Assembly (NCBI RefSeq): GCF_035917275.1
Contig: NZ_CP108508.1
Location: forward strand, 806,001-870,000
Length of the DNA: 64,000 nucleotides
From: Streptomyces sp. NBC_01237
GTDB taxonomy: Bacteria; Actinomycetota; Actinomycetes; Streptomycetales; Streptomycetaceae
Direction of reading: 5' to 3'
A program made the translations under genes and the position numbers. Each line of letters begins with the position of its first letter. Positions within the stretch are counted from its first letter, which is position 1. The notes under the pieces are model-generated. The model was not told the DNA's origin. It ran no database searches and saw only the letters and a list, made by a program, of their open reading frames with translations. This document shows positions 25,679 through 34,142 of the stretch, piece by piece.

Positions 25679-26557
25679 CTACCGCGCGGCGGCCGGCCCG
25701 CGCCCCGGCAGGAAGCGGACCGACGGCCGCCCGTCCGGACCTTCGGGCGTGACGACCGCCCGTACCCGGTAGACGTCCTCGACGAGCTCTGCGGTGATCA
25801 CCTCGGCCGGGGTGCCGGCCGCGACCACCCGGCCCGCCTTCAGCACCGTGATCCGGTCGCAGAACATCGCGGCGAGGTTGAGGTCGTGCAGCGCGATCAC
25901 GCTGGTGACCGGCAGCGAGGCGACCAGGGCCAGCAGCTCCAGCTGGTGCTGGATGTCGAGGTGGTTCGTCGGCTCGTCCAGGAGGAGTTCGCGCGGCTGC
26001 TGGGCCAGGGCGCGGGCGATCTGGACCCGCTGGCGCTCACCGCCGGACAGGGTGTGCCAGAACTGTCCGGCACGGTCGGCCAGTCCGGTGCGCTCCAGCG
26101 CTTCGCGGACGGCCTCCTCGTCGGCCCGGTCCGGTGCGGACCAGGCGCGGCGGTGCGGGATGCGCCCGAGGCGTACGACGTCCAGCACGCTGAGTTCGAC
26201 CTGGGTGGCCGCGTGCTGGTCGACCACGGCCACGCGCCGGGCCACGGTGCGGCGGCCGATGTCGCCGAGCGGGCGGCCGTCCAGCGTGACCGTGCCGCTG
26301 CCCGGGGCGAGGACGCCCGCGAGGACCCGCAACAGGGTGGACTTGCCGGACCCGTTGGGGCCGAGCAGGGCGACGGTGGCGCCGGGCGGCGGCGTGATGC
26401 TCACCCCGTCGAGGATGAGCCGGCCGCCCGCCTCGCGGCTGACGCGTTCGGCCCACAGGCCCCCGACACCCCTGACGCCCCCGGTGCTCTTCGCGGTCGC
26501 CCCGGTGTCTTCGGGGATTCCCGTGCCTTCGGCTGCCTCGGTGGCCCGGCCTGTCAT
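25679..26557 (-). CDS. btuD: Cobalamin ABC transporter ATP-binding protein (BtuD-like)
   Basis: A 292-residue FecE/BtuD-family ATPase: Walker A GPNGSGKST near residue 62, Q-loop VVDQHAATQ, signature LSGGERQRVQIARAL near 165, Walker B LLLDEPTNHLD and the switch histidine in ALHDLNLAA. ATG 26557 overlaps the permease stop by four bases. Assigned to cobalamin rather than iron because the operon begins behind a cobalamin riboswitch. Last gene of btuF-btuC-btuD. Confidence 0.88.
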   Translation of the reverse strand: MTGRATEAAEGTGIPEDTGATAKSTGGVRGVGGLWAERVSREAGGRLILDGVSITPPPGATVALLGPNGSGKSTLLRVLAGVLAPGSGTVTLDGRPLGDIGRRTVARRVAVVDQHAATQVELSVLDVVRLGRIPHRRAWSAPDRADEEAVREALERTGLADRAGQFWHTLSGGERQRVQIARALAQQPRELLLDEPTNHLDIQHQLELLALVASLPVTSVIALHDLNLAAMFCDRITVLKAGRVVAAGTPAEVITAELVEDVYRVRAVVTPEGPDGRPSVRFLPGRGPAAAR

Positions 26558-27681
26558 GCGGTCCTCCGGGTGCGGTACAGGACGAGTACGAAGGCGGGCA
26601 CCCCGATCAGGGCGGTGACGACGCCGACCGGCACCTCCTGGGGGTCCAGGACGGTCCGGGCGAGGGTGTCGACCCAGACCAGGAACACCGCCCCGGCCAG
26701 GGCGGTGACCGGGAGCAGCCGCCGGTGCCCGGAGCCGGCGAGCGCACGGGCGGCGTGCGGGAGTACGAGGCCGACGAACCCGATGGCGCCCGCGGAGCTG
26801 ACCAGCGCCGCCGTGAGCAGGGCGGTGGTGCACAGGAGCACGAGCCTGGTGCGGGCGACATGGACACCGAGGGCCGCCGCCGCGTCCTGGCCGAAGGCGA
26901 AGGCGTCGAGGGTACGGGCGTGGCCCAGGCAGATCAGCAGCGTGGCGGCGAGGACGGCGGCGCAGAGCCCCACGTCGCTCCAGCCGACCCCGGCCAGCGA
27001 GCCGAGGAGCCAGAACAGCACCCCGCGGGTCTGCTCGGCGTCGGCCGCGGTCATGACGACGAAGGAGGTGAGCGCCGAGAACAGCTGCATCGCCGCGACA
27101 CCGGAGAGCACGACCCGGTCGACCGTGCCCCCGAGGGTGTGGCTGAGCAGCAGGACGAGGGCGAACGAGCACAGGGCCCCGATGAGCGCCCCGGTCGAGA
27201 GGGACACCGCTCCCCCGCCGGTCCCGAGGACGACCACCACGACCGCGCCGGTCGAGGCGCCCGACGAGACTCCCAGGACGAAGGGGTCGGCGAGCGGGTT
27301 GCGCAGGAGCGACTGCATCACGGTGCCGCACACCGCGAGTCCGGCGCCGCACACGGCGGCGAGCAGGGTGCGGGGCATGCGCAGGTTCCAGATGATGCCG
27401 TCCCGGATCGGGGTGAGTGTCGATTCACCGGCGCCGAGATGCGCGGCGACGGCGGACCAGACGTCGGGGACGGAGATCCGGGCCGGCCCGATGGTGACGG
27501 CGACCGCGACGGAGAGCGGGAGCAGCGCGATACCGCAGCTCCACAGCAGTGCGACGCGCAGGCGCCGTACGCGGGCACCGGCCCGCGGGGTCGGGGGCCC
27601 GGGCGCCCCGCCCGGACCGGCGGGTCGGGCCGGCCGGGTCTTCCCCGCCGGTGCGGCGGTGGCGCGTTCGGTGTCCGTCAC
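26554..27681 (-). CDS. btuC: Cobalamin ABC transporter permease (BtuC/FecCD family)
   Basis: A 375-residue integral membrane protein with about ten helices and FecCD motifs RMPRTLLAAVCGAGLAVCG, NPLADPFVLGVSSGAS and SSAGAIGFVGLVLPHAARAL, where the last one holds the cytoplasmic coupling region for BtuD. The amino-terminal 40 residues are Pro/Ala/Arg-rich and cytoplasmic. The GTG start at 27681 overlaps the btuF stop (GTGA). Confidence 0.88.
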   Translation of the reverse strand: MTDTERATAAPAGKTRPARPAGPGGAPGPPTPRAGARVRRLRVALLWSCGIALLPLSVAVAVTIGPARISVPDVWSAVAAHLGAGESTLTPIRDGIIWNLRMPRTLLAAVCGAGLAVCGTVMQSLLRNPLADPFVLGVSSGASTGAVVVVVLGTGGGAVSLSTGALIGALCSFALVLLLSHTLGGTVDRVVLSGVAAMQLFSALTSFVVMTAADAEQTRGVLFWLLGSLAGVGWSDVGLCAAVLAATLLICLGHARTLDAFAFGQDAAAALGVHVARTRLVLLCTTALLTAALVSSAGAIGFVGLVLPHAARALAGSGHRRLLPVTALAGAVFLVWVDTLARTVLDPQEVPVGVVTALIGVPAFVLVLYRTRRTA

Positions 27682-28718
27682 CCGGTGAGTCCGAAGTCGC
27701 GCAGTCCGGCGGCGACGCGCTCCAGGCCCTCGACCGTCCGGATGGACGGGTTCAGGGCCTGGCCGCTGAGCAGCACGTACCGCCGGTGCCTGACCGCGTC
27801 CATGTTCCTCGTGACGGGGTTGGACTCCAGGAAGGCGATCTTCTTCGCGGCGCTCTCGGCGGTCTGTGCCTTGCGGGTGAGGTCACCGATGACCAGGACG
27901 TCGGGGTCGCGGTCGGCGACGGTCTCCCAGCTGATCTGCGGCCATTCCTCGTGGGTGTCGTCGAAGACGTTCCTCGCGCCGAGTTCCCTGGTGATGATGC
28001 CGGGGGCGCCGCAGCACCCGGCCAGGTACGGGGCCTTGGAGTCGGAGAACCAGTAGAGGAGGGTGGCGTCGGAGGCGTCGCTGTCCGCGGTCGCCTTCGC
28101 CACCCGGGCCCGCAGCCGGCCGACGAGCTGTTCGCCCCGCTCCTCGACACCGAACACCCGGGCCAGGTCGCGTACTTCGGCGTAGACGCTGTCCATGGTC
28201 AGCTTCGCGGTGCGGGCTCCGTCGCCGCCCTTGCTGTTGTCCTTGCCGGTGCAGTCGGCGGGCGAGACATAGGTGGGGACGCCGAGTTGCTCGAACTGGT
28301 CACGGGGGGCGACGCCGCCCTTGGCGAGCGTCGAGGCGAACGACGCGCTGACGAAGTCGGGTTCCCTGTCGAGGACCTTCTCCGACGAGGGCCGGTTCTC
28401 GGCGATCCGCTCCACTGTCGCGTTGGCCTTCTCCAGCCCCTTCATGACCGGGTCGGTCCAGGTGGAGGTGCCCGCGAGCCGGTCGGCGAGGCCGAGGGAG
28501 AGAAGGATCTCCGTCGACCCCTGGTCGAGGGAGACGGCCCGTTGCGGGGCGGCGTCGACGGTGACGGTGCGGCCGCAGTTCTCGATGGTGACGGGGTAGC
28601 CCCCGGCTCCGCTCCCACCGGCCGTCGGGGCGGGGTCTCCGCCGCTGCAGCCGGTCAGCAGGACGAGTCCCGCCGTGAGCAGGGCAGCGGCACGTATGGG
28701 CTGGGCTATGGGCGGCAC
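27678..28718 (-). CDS. btuF: Cobalamin ABC transporter substrate-binding lipoprotein (BtuF-like)
   Basis: A 346-residue class III binding protein. The lipoprotein signal ends in LVLLTGCSGG with the lipidated cysteine near residue 22. Two lobes are joined by a long helix; RAVSLDQGSTEILLSLGLADRLAGT and PDVLVIGDL are typical of the BtuF/FhuD fold. The GTG start at 28718 lies four bases after AGGGGG. Ligand assignment as cobalamin or a corrinoid rests on the upstream riboswitch. Confidence 0.87.
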   Translation of the reverse strand: MPPIAQPIRAAALLTAGLVLLTGCSGGDPAPTAGGSGAGGYPVTIENCGRTVTVDAAPQRAVSLDQGSTEILLSLGLADRLAGTSTWTDPVMKGLEKANATVERIAENRPSSEKVLDREPDFVSASFASTLAKGGVAPRDQFEQLGVPTYVSPADCTGKDNSKGGDGARTAKLTMDSVYAEVRDLARVFGVEERGEQLVGRLRARVAKATADSDASDATLLYWFSDSKAPYLAGCCGAPGIITRELGARNVFDDTHEEWPQISWETVADRDPDVLVIGDLTRKAQTAESAAKKIAFLESNPVTRNMDAVRHRRYVLLSGQALNPSIRTVEGLERVAAGLRDFGLTG

Positions 28719-28789
28719 GGGTCCCCCTGCGTCTCTGGGCCCATGCGCGGAGCCCGTGGTACGGAGCGCTGCGTCCCGGTGGGGGCCGC

Positions 28790-28945
28790 AGGTGCCAGCA
28801 GGTTTTCGGACTCGGGTTCCTTCGGACGGGGCGCCTTCCCGGAACACCGCGGTGTTCCAGTGGCCGTGGCCCCGCCCGTCCCCCTCACCGCTGCGCGTCA
28901 GTTCCGGTTTCGCACCGGATTCCCTGACTCCTTGCGTGGAGTTCG
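28790..28945 (-). promoter_or_regulatory. Cobalamin (AdoCbl) riboswitch
   Basis: Read on the minus strand, the leader contains, in canonical order, AGTCAGGGAATCCGGTGCG, AACTGACGCGCAGCGGTGA, GGCCACTG, GGGAAGGCGCC, GAAGGAACCCGAGTCCGA and AAACCTGC, the conserved core of B12 riboswitches. It ends about 70 bases before the btuF start, leaving room for a platform that hides the AGGGGG ribosome site. Boundaries are approximate. Confidence 0.92.
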
Positions 28946-29187
28946 ACTGGCTTCGGCAAGCTATCACGCACTGCGTCGGGTCCCGGCGGCAGTGCGTTGC
29001 GGCCTCCGCGACGACGGCTGACGCGTTGCGGCCCGCGCGAGGAGAGCGCGATGAACGGCCGTGCGAGGAAGGGCTCCGCGATGGCGGCCGGTGCGTGTGC
29101 GGGCCGATGCCTGCGCGGCAGATGCCTGTGCGGCCGGTGCGGCTGGGAGGTCGTCCCGCCGCACCGGCCCGAAAGTGTCTCCGTCGG
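28946..29187. other. Gene-poor spacer between the B12 riboswitch and the KAS operon
   Basis: Contains the btu promoter (minus strand) and the 3' end of the KAS operon. A plus-strand Cys-rich reading frame from ATG 29051 is present but overlaps the KAS gene and is not called. Confidence 0.3.
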
Positions 29188-30411
29188 CTACGGACGCTGG
29201 AGAGCGACCACGGCGTTGTGGCCGCCGAAGCCGAAGGAGTGGCTGACGGCCCGCCGTACGGGCAGCCGCAGCGGGAGCTTGGTGACGCAGTCGATGTCGA
29301 ACTCGGGCGCCGGGGCGTCCAGGTTGGCGATCGGCGGTACGACACCGTGCTGAAGCGTGAGGATCGTCAGCCCGGCCTCGATGGCACCGGCTGCCCCCAT
29401 GCAGTGTCCCAGTACGCCCTTGGGGGCGGTGACGGGCGGCCGGTGCGGGTAGGCCCGGCTGATGAGGGCGGCTTCGGTGGCGTCGTTCAGCGCTGTGGAA
29501 GTGCCGTGCGCGTTGACGTGGTCGACGTCCTCGGCGCGCCATCCGGCATCCCGCAGTGCGGCGTCGACGGCTGCTCGGGCGATGGTGCCGGAGGGATGCG
29601 GGCTGGTGGGATGGTGGGCGTCCGTCGTGGCGCCGGTGCCCGCGAGCAGCGCTCTGGGGGTCGTGCCCCTGGCGTGGGCGTCCTCGGCCCGTTCCAGCAC
29701 CATGATGGCGGCGCCCTCGCCCATCACGAGTCCGGCCCGGTCCGCCGCGAACGGCCGGCAGAGCCTGGACGGGTCGCCGTCCCGGAGCGCTGCGGCTCCC
29801 GAGCGGGCGAAGCCGGTCATGGCCACCGGGAACACGATCGACTCGGTGGCTCCGGCGATCGCGATGTCGCACTGGCCGGTGGCCAGCAGGTCCCGGGCCA
29901 CGGAGAGCGCGGTGACTCCGGACGAACAGGCCGTGCACGGCGCCAGACTGGGGCCGTGCGCCCGCATCTGGATGGCGATCTCCGCCGCGGGCATGTTCGG
30001 GATCGTCAGGAGGATGCCCGCGGGTGAGGTGGCCGCGGGTCCGCGCCGGTCCAGCGCGACGGCCTGTTCGGTCAGCCCCGCGGAGCCTCCGCTGCTGGTG
30101 CCGACGACCACGGCCACCCGGGTCCCGTCCCAGTCGGCGGGGTCCAGTCCGGCGTCGGCGACCGCTTCCCGTGCGGCCAGGACGGCGAACTTGACGTACT
30201 TGCCCATGCGGAACGCGGCACGGCCTCCGACCGCGGCGTCCAGATCGATGCCCGAGACCGTGCAGGCGAAGTCGACCGCGCAGCCTTCGAGCTCCGGGAC
30301 GGTGCGGGCGGGTGAGACCCCGGCGCAGACGCCGTCCCAGGTGGTGTCGGTGTCGTTGCCGGCCGGGGTGATCATCCCCAGGCCGGTGACGGCGATGGCG
30401 GGCTTGTTCAT
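29188..30411 (-). CDS. Beta-ketoacyl-ACP synthase II-type enzyme (KASII, copy 1)
   Basis: A 407-residue FabF-family condensing enzyme. The active triad is complete: Cys in TACSSG, His in NAHGTSTALND and His in GHCMGAAGA; the terminal FGFGGHN loop is also present. It is therefore a catalytic KS, not a chain-length factor. Start ATG 30411 overlaps the ACP stop (ATGA). Last gene of the five-gene operon; it is clearly paralogous to the KASII at 32892-34142. Confidence 0.88.
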   Translation of the reverse strand: MNKPAIAVTGLGMITPAGNDTDTTWDGVCAGVSPARTVPELEGCAVDFACTVSGIDLDAAVGGRAAFRMGKYVKFAVLAAREAVADAGLDPADWDGTRVAVVVGTSSGGSAGLTEQAVALDRRGPAATSPAGILLTIPNMPAAEIAIQMRAHGPSLAPCTACSSGVTALSVARDLLATGQCDIAIAGATESIVFPVAMTGFARSGAAALRDGDPSRLCRPFAADRAGLVMGEGAAIMVLERAEDAHARGTTPRALLAGTGATTDAHHPTSPHPSGTIARAAVDAALRDAGWRAEDVDHVNAHGTSTALNDATEAALISRAYPHRPPVTAPKGVLGHCMGAAGAIEAGLTILTLQHGVVPPIANLDAPAPEFDIDCVTKLPLRLPVRRAVSHSFGFGGHNAVVALQRP

Positions 30412-30704
30412 CGGGCGCAGCTCACCGGCACCGCACCGTCGACGGCAGCACGGATGAACTCCGAGATGTCGGTGAGTGTGGCGTCCTTGTAGAGCGTGTC
30501 CGAGTCGGCCTCGACGCCCAGCGTCTCCTTGATGATGACGGCGAACTCGGCGACGGCCAGGGAGTCCATCTCCAGGCTGTCCATCGTCGACTCCGGGAAG
30601 ATCTCGGAGTCGGGCACCTTGAAGGTCCCGGCCAGGACCTCGGTGATCTTCGGGTGAATCGTGTTCATCGTCCTCGCGGCCGTCACGGTCTTCGCGGTGT
30701 TCAC
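30408..30704 (-). CDS. Acyl carrier protein
   Basis: A 98-residue ACP with the phosphopantetheine serine in SLEMDSLAVAE. The GTG start at 30704 is preceded by GAGAGG; an internal ATG 12 codons later gives an alternative 86-residue form. It sits between the oxidase-like and KASII genes and is probably the dedicated carrier for the acyl chain made by this operon. Confidence 0.9.
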   Translation of the reverse strand: MNTAKTVTAARTMNTIHPKITEVLAGTFKVPDSEIFPESTMDSLEMDSLAVAEFAVIIKETLGVEADSDTLYKDATLTDISEFIRAAVDGAVPVSCAR

Positions 30705-30792
30705 TGTCTACCTCTCATCGGCATGTACCTCGAACGGCGGGTAGTTGAACGCATCTACCCACCGCCGAAGTAACTGGATGCAGGCGTTCCGG

Positions 30793-32820
30793 TTACGCCT
30801 TCCGGCGAACCGATTCGTCTACGCTCACCTGCGGCTTCTCCAGCCACCGGGACAACACCGATGTCGTTCCCCAGTACGCCAGCAGAACGCCGCCGACACC
30901 GACCGCCCCCACGCTTTCGCGCACCGACCGGCGGCGGATGCGGTCGCGGACGCGCAGACGCGCGGACCGGGTCTCCCGCCCGCACTGCGGCGCCCGGTCC
31001 TCGCCCTGGTGCCAGGCGCCGTCGGGGTCGTCGTAGGCATCCGCGTAGTCCGGGCCCGCGATCGGCCGGTCGGCGAGCAGCGCGTCCGGCAGGGCGAACG
31101 AATCGACCAGCTCCGGGGCGTGCGCCGCGACGGTGGCGATCAGCCGTTCGATGGCGTCCGGCAGCTCTTCCACCTGTTCGGCGGTCACCTGTCCGGCCGC
31201 GAGCAGGTCGCCGCTGTTGCGGTCCACCCACTGAAGGGCGAACAGCCTCTGCAGCTCCCCCAGTCGGTCCCTGGCCGGTCCTGCGGGCAGGCCGTCCACG
31301 GCGTGTGCGTACGCCTCGGCCGCCTGCCGGTACGCGTACGCCTCGACACCGCGCAGGGCCGGCCCGGACGCCGCGTTCCAACGGCCGAGGAAGTCGCCGA
31401 ACGGTGCCGCGCTCATCCGCTCCCGGGCCCGGGTGAAGCAGATCTCCTCCACGGCCGCGAGAAGCCGGCGCAGGAACCGGGGGTCGGACAGATCGCCCGG
31501 GGCCGCGGGGGCGGCGGACCTCGCCCGCGGTGCGAAGCCGAACATCATCTCGGCGGCCGCCTTGGCGTGGATGGCGACGTTGTCCCCCTCCGCGGTGATC
31601 ACTCCCTCCACACCGCTGAACACCTCGGTCATGCCGTTGTTCTCCAGCAGCCCCTGCGCTCCACACCTCTCCCGGCACTCGACGATGACATCGCGGGCCT
31701 GCCAGGTGATCCATCCCTTGGCCACCGCGACCAGGCGCTCCGCCTCGTCCCGGTCGGCGTCGGTGCGCTCCTCCCACCGCTGGAGCGCTCTGCGGTGCAG
31801 CAGGCTCATGGCGAAGACCGTGGCCATCGCCCCGGCGAGCGGGCCGTGGTGGGTCCGGTGGGCGTAGACCGGTACCCGCTGGGAGGCGCGGGAGCCGGTG
31901 ATGAGGCGGTGGCCCCCGTAGCGGACGGCGATGGCCAGGGTCACCCGGGCCGATCCGACCGCGCAGGCACTCATGGAGATCTTGCCGGGGGCGACCCGCT
32001 CGATGGAGGCGAGGAACCGACGCCTGCGGTTGGCCACTTCACTGGTGAACTTCCCGCGCTCGCCGACCGCGCCCTGCTCACCGGCCAGCAGGGCGTCGCG
32101 CCCCACGAAGAACCGGTCGAAGGAGGTCAGGCAGTGGTCGACCGGGCTGCCCATCCGGGCGGGCAGCCGGCGCACCCGTACACCGGGCAGGGGGCGTACG
32201 TCGTCGGTGAGCGGTGCGAGGAAGAGGAAGACGCCGTGGTCGGTGCCGTCGACCAGCAGCCGGGCGGCCACCAGTCCGGCCTTGGGTCCGCCGGCCGGGC
32301 CGGTGTTGGGCATGAACTTCTGCGCCCCGCTGTGCGGGGTATGCAGGACGAAGCCGTCGCGTTCACGGTCGTACGTCGCCGTGGTCTCGACGGCCGGCGC
32401 GTCGTTGCCGTGCGCCACCTCCGTGCACAGGAAGGTTCCGGTGCGCCGCAGTTGGAGGAATTCCGACAGATCGCGGCGGCTGCCGTTGTCGTGGTCGAGG
32501 AGGCTGCCGAGGAACAGGTTGTAGTGGATGCCCGCGACCGTGGCCAGCGACGGGTCGGCCGGACTGAGCCACTCGTGCAGGGCGGCGAGGGCACGCGGAT
32601 CGGCGGCCAGCCGGGCGGCGCTGTCGATCGATTCGTTGAGGATGCGCAGGCGGTCGTAGGAAAGGGCGAGCCGCTCGTCGGGGGTTCCCGAGGCGGGACG
32701 ACGGAACGGTTCCGTGGTGAGCAGACGTCGCCAGAACCCGTGCTCCTGGCGGAAGTTCTCCCCGTAGAGCACCCGGGTCAGCAGATCTGTGGTCGACGTA
32801 GGAGCCGAGCTATTCATCAT
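30793..32820 (-). CDS. Acyl-CoA oxidase-like flavoprotein (HxcO-type acyl-ACP oxidase candidate)
   Basis: A 675-residue acyl-CoA oxidase/dehydrogenase-superfamily protein. Flavin/substrate-domain features are GTFLCTEVAHGND, TPHSGAQKFMPNTGPAGGPK and the C-terminal-domain CRERCGAQGLLENNGM with GVEGVITAEGDN. The last ~35 residues contain a hydrophobic stretch (VGVGGVLLAYWGTTSVL) that could anchor it to the membrane. It is flanked by KASII and ACP genes, as is HxcO, the hexanoyl-ACP oxidase/epoxidase of the CDA lipopeptide cluster, so it may act on an ACP-bound chain. ATG 32820 chosen; no strong ribosome site. Confidence 0.75.
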   Translation of the reverse strand: MMNSSAPTSTTDLLTRVLYGENFRQEHGFWRRLLTTEPFRRPASGTPDERLALSYDRLRILNESIDSAARLAADPRALAALHEWLSPADPSLATVAGIHYNLFLGSLLDHDNGSRRDLSEFLQLRRTGTFLCTEVAHGNDAPAVETTATYDRERDGFVLHTPHSGAQKFMPNTGPAGGPKAGLVAARLLVDGTDHGVFLFLAPLTDDVRPLPGVRVRRLPARMGSPVDHCLTSFDRFFVGRDALLAGEQGAVGERGKFTSEVANRRRRFLASIERVAPGKISMSACAVGSARVTLAIAVRYGGHRLITGSRASQRVPVYAHRTHHGPLAGAMATVFAMSLLHRRALQRWEERTDADRDEAERLVAVAKGWITWQARDVIVECRERCGAQGLLENNGMTEVFSGVEGVITAEGDNVAIHAKAAAEMMFGFAPRARSAAPAAPGDLSDPRFLRRLLAAVEEICFTRARERMSAAPFGDFLGRWNAASGPALRGVEAYAYRQAAEAYAHAVDGLPAGPARDRLGELQRLFALQWVDRNSGDLLAAGQVTAEQVEELPDAIERLIATVAAHAPELVDSFALPDALLADRPIAGPDYADAYDDPDGAWHQGEDRAPQCGRETRSARLRVRDRIRRRSVRESVGAVGVGGVLLAYWGTTSVLSRWLEKPQVSVDESVRRKA

Positions 32821-32891
32821 TACGGTCACGGACGTAGAACGATCAAGGAACGGCGAGGACACCCCTCGCCGTTCCCGGATATGGGCGTTGG

Positions 32892-34142
32892 TCAGGCCTT
32901 CTGGAATGCGAGTGCGACGTTGTGGCCGCCGAAGCCGAAGGAGTGGCTCACCGCGGTCTCGACCCGTCGGTGGCGGGGTTCCTTGGTCACGCAGTCGAGC
33001 GGGAAGGCGTCCGGCAGGGAATCCAGGTTGGCGATCGGCGGGATGAGGGACCGTTCCAGGGTCAGCACGGTGGCCACCGCCTCGATCGCGCCCGCCGCCG
33101 CCAGGGTGTGTCCGACGACGCCCTTGGGCGCGGTGACCGGGGGGCGGTGCGGGAAGAGCCGGGAGATGAGGGTAGTCTCCATGGCGTCGTTGAGCGGGGT
33201 GGAGGTGCCGTGGGCGTTGATGTGGTCGACATCGCCCGGCTCCCAGCCCGCCTGCCGCAGGGCCGCTTCGACGGCCCGCTGGGCGCCCCGGCCGCCGGGC
33301 TCCGGTGCGGTGGGGTGGTGGGCGTCCGTACTGGACCCGGCCCCGGTGAGCAGGGCGCGGGTACGTCCGCCCCTGGCCCTGGCCCCGTCCTCGCGTTCCA
33401 GGACGAGCATGGCGGCGCCCTCGCTGATCACGAAGCCGTCACGGTCCGCCGCGAACGGCCGGGATGCGCCCGCCGGATCGTCGGTCCGCGTGGACAGGGC
33501 GCCCATCCTGGCGAAGGCGGTGACCACGAGCGGGGTCAGCACGGACTCCGAGCCGCCGGCCACCACCACGTCGCACTCGCCGCTGCGCAGCAGATCGCGC
33601 GCCACGGCGATGGCGGTGGCTCCCGAGGCGCACGCCGTCACGGGCGCCAGGCTGGGGCCGTGGGCCTTCAGCGCGATGGCGACCTCTCCGGCCGCCGCGT
33701 TGGGGATCATCATCGGGACCAGCAACGGGGACACCGCGTCGGGGCCCCCCGCCGCCAGCCGGGCGGCGTTGTCGACGAGTACGGATACGCCTCCGACCCC
33801 CACGCCCAGCACCACGCCCACCCGGTCGCCGTCCCAGCGGGCCGGGTCCAACCCGGCGTCCGCGACCGCCTGCCGGGCGGCGACCACGGCCAGCTTCACG
33901 AACCGGGCCATCCGCCACACCGAGCGTCCGCCCACCGCCGCGTCCAGGTCCAGGCCGTCGACCGAACAGGCGAAGTCGACGGGCAGACCGGCGAGTTCGT
34001 CGCAGCGCCGGGCCATGGAGTATCCGGAGCACAGCCCTTCCCAGAAGCTGTGCTCGTCCGCACCCGCGGGAGTCACCAGGCCCACTCCCGTCACCGCGAC
34101 AGCGGTGTCGGTGCCGGTGTCCTTGTCAGCGGACCGCGCCAT
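32892..34142 (-). CDS. Beta-ketoacyl-ACP synthase II-type enzyme (KASII, copy 2)
   Basis: A 416-residue FabF-like enzyme with catalytic Cys in TACASG, His in NAHGTSTPLND and His in GHTLAAAGA, and the FGFGGHN end. Like copy 1 it is fully catalytic. Its start overlaps the KASIII end by 17 bases, and 71 bases separate it from the oxidase-like gene. It presumably elongates the starter made by KASIII on the operon ACP. Confidence 0.88.
   Translation of the reverse strand: MARSADKDTGTDTAVAVTGVGLVTPAGADEHSFWEGLCSGYSMARRCDELAGLPVDFACSVDGLDLDAAVGGRSVWRMARFVKLAVVAARQAVADAGLDPARWDGDRVGVVLGVGVGGVSVLVDNAARLAAGGPDAVSPLLVPMMIPNAAAGEVAIALKAHGPSLAPVTACASGATAIAVARDLLRSGECDVVVAGGSESVLTPLVVTAFARMGALSTRTDDPAGASRPFAADRDGFVISEGAAMLVLEREDGARARGGRTRALLTGAGSSTDAHHPTAPEPGGRGAQRAVEAALRQAGWEPGDVDHINAHGTSTPLNDAMETTLISRLFPHRPPVTAPKGVVGHTLAAAGAIEAVATVLTLERSLIPPIANLDSLPDAFPLDCVTKEPRHRRVETAVSHSFGFGGHNVALAFQKA

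Noticed and set aside
25679..28718. Iron-siderophore transporter call for the FecCD-type operon
   Set aside because: The canonical cobalamin riboswitch upstream of the binding protein points to B12 instead.
29051..29353. Plus-strand Cys-rich small ORF (CAGRCLRGRCLCGRC) with a GAGGAGAG ribosome-like site
   Set aside because: Most of it lies antisense to the 3' end of the KASII gene, and the cysteines come from a short GC-rich repeat between genes. No partner genes for a peptide natural product.
29188..34142. Type II aromatic PKS (KS-alpha / chain-length-factor) interpretation of the two KAS genes
   Set aside because: Both proteins keep the active Cys and both histidines, and no ketoreductase, cyclase or aromatase is present.
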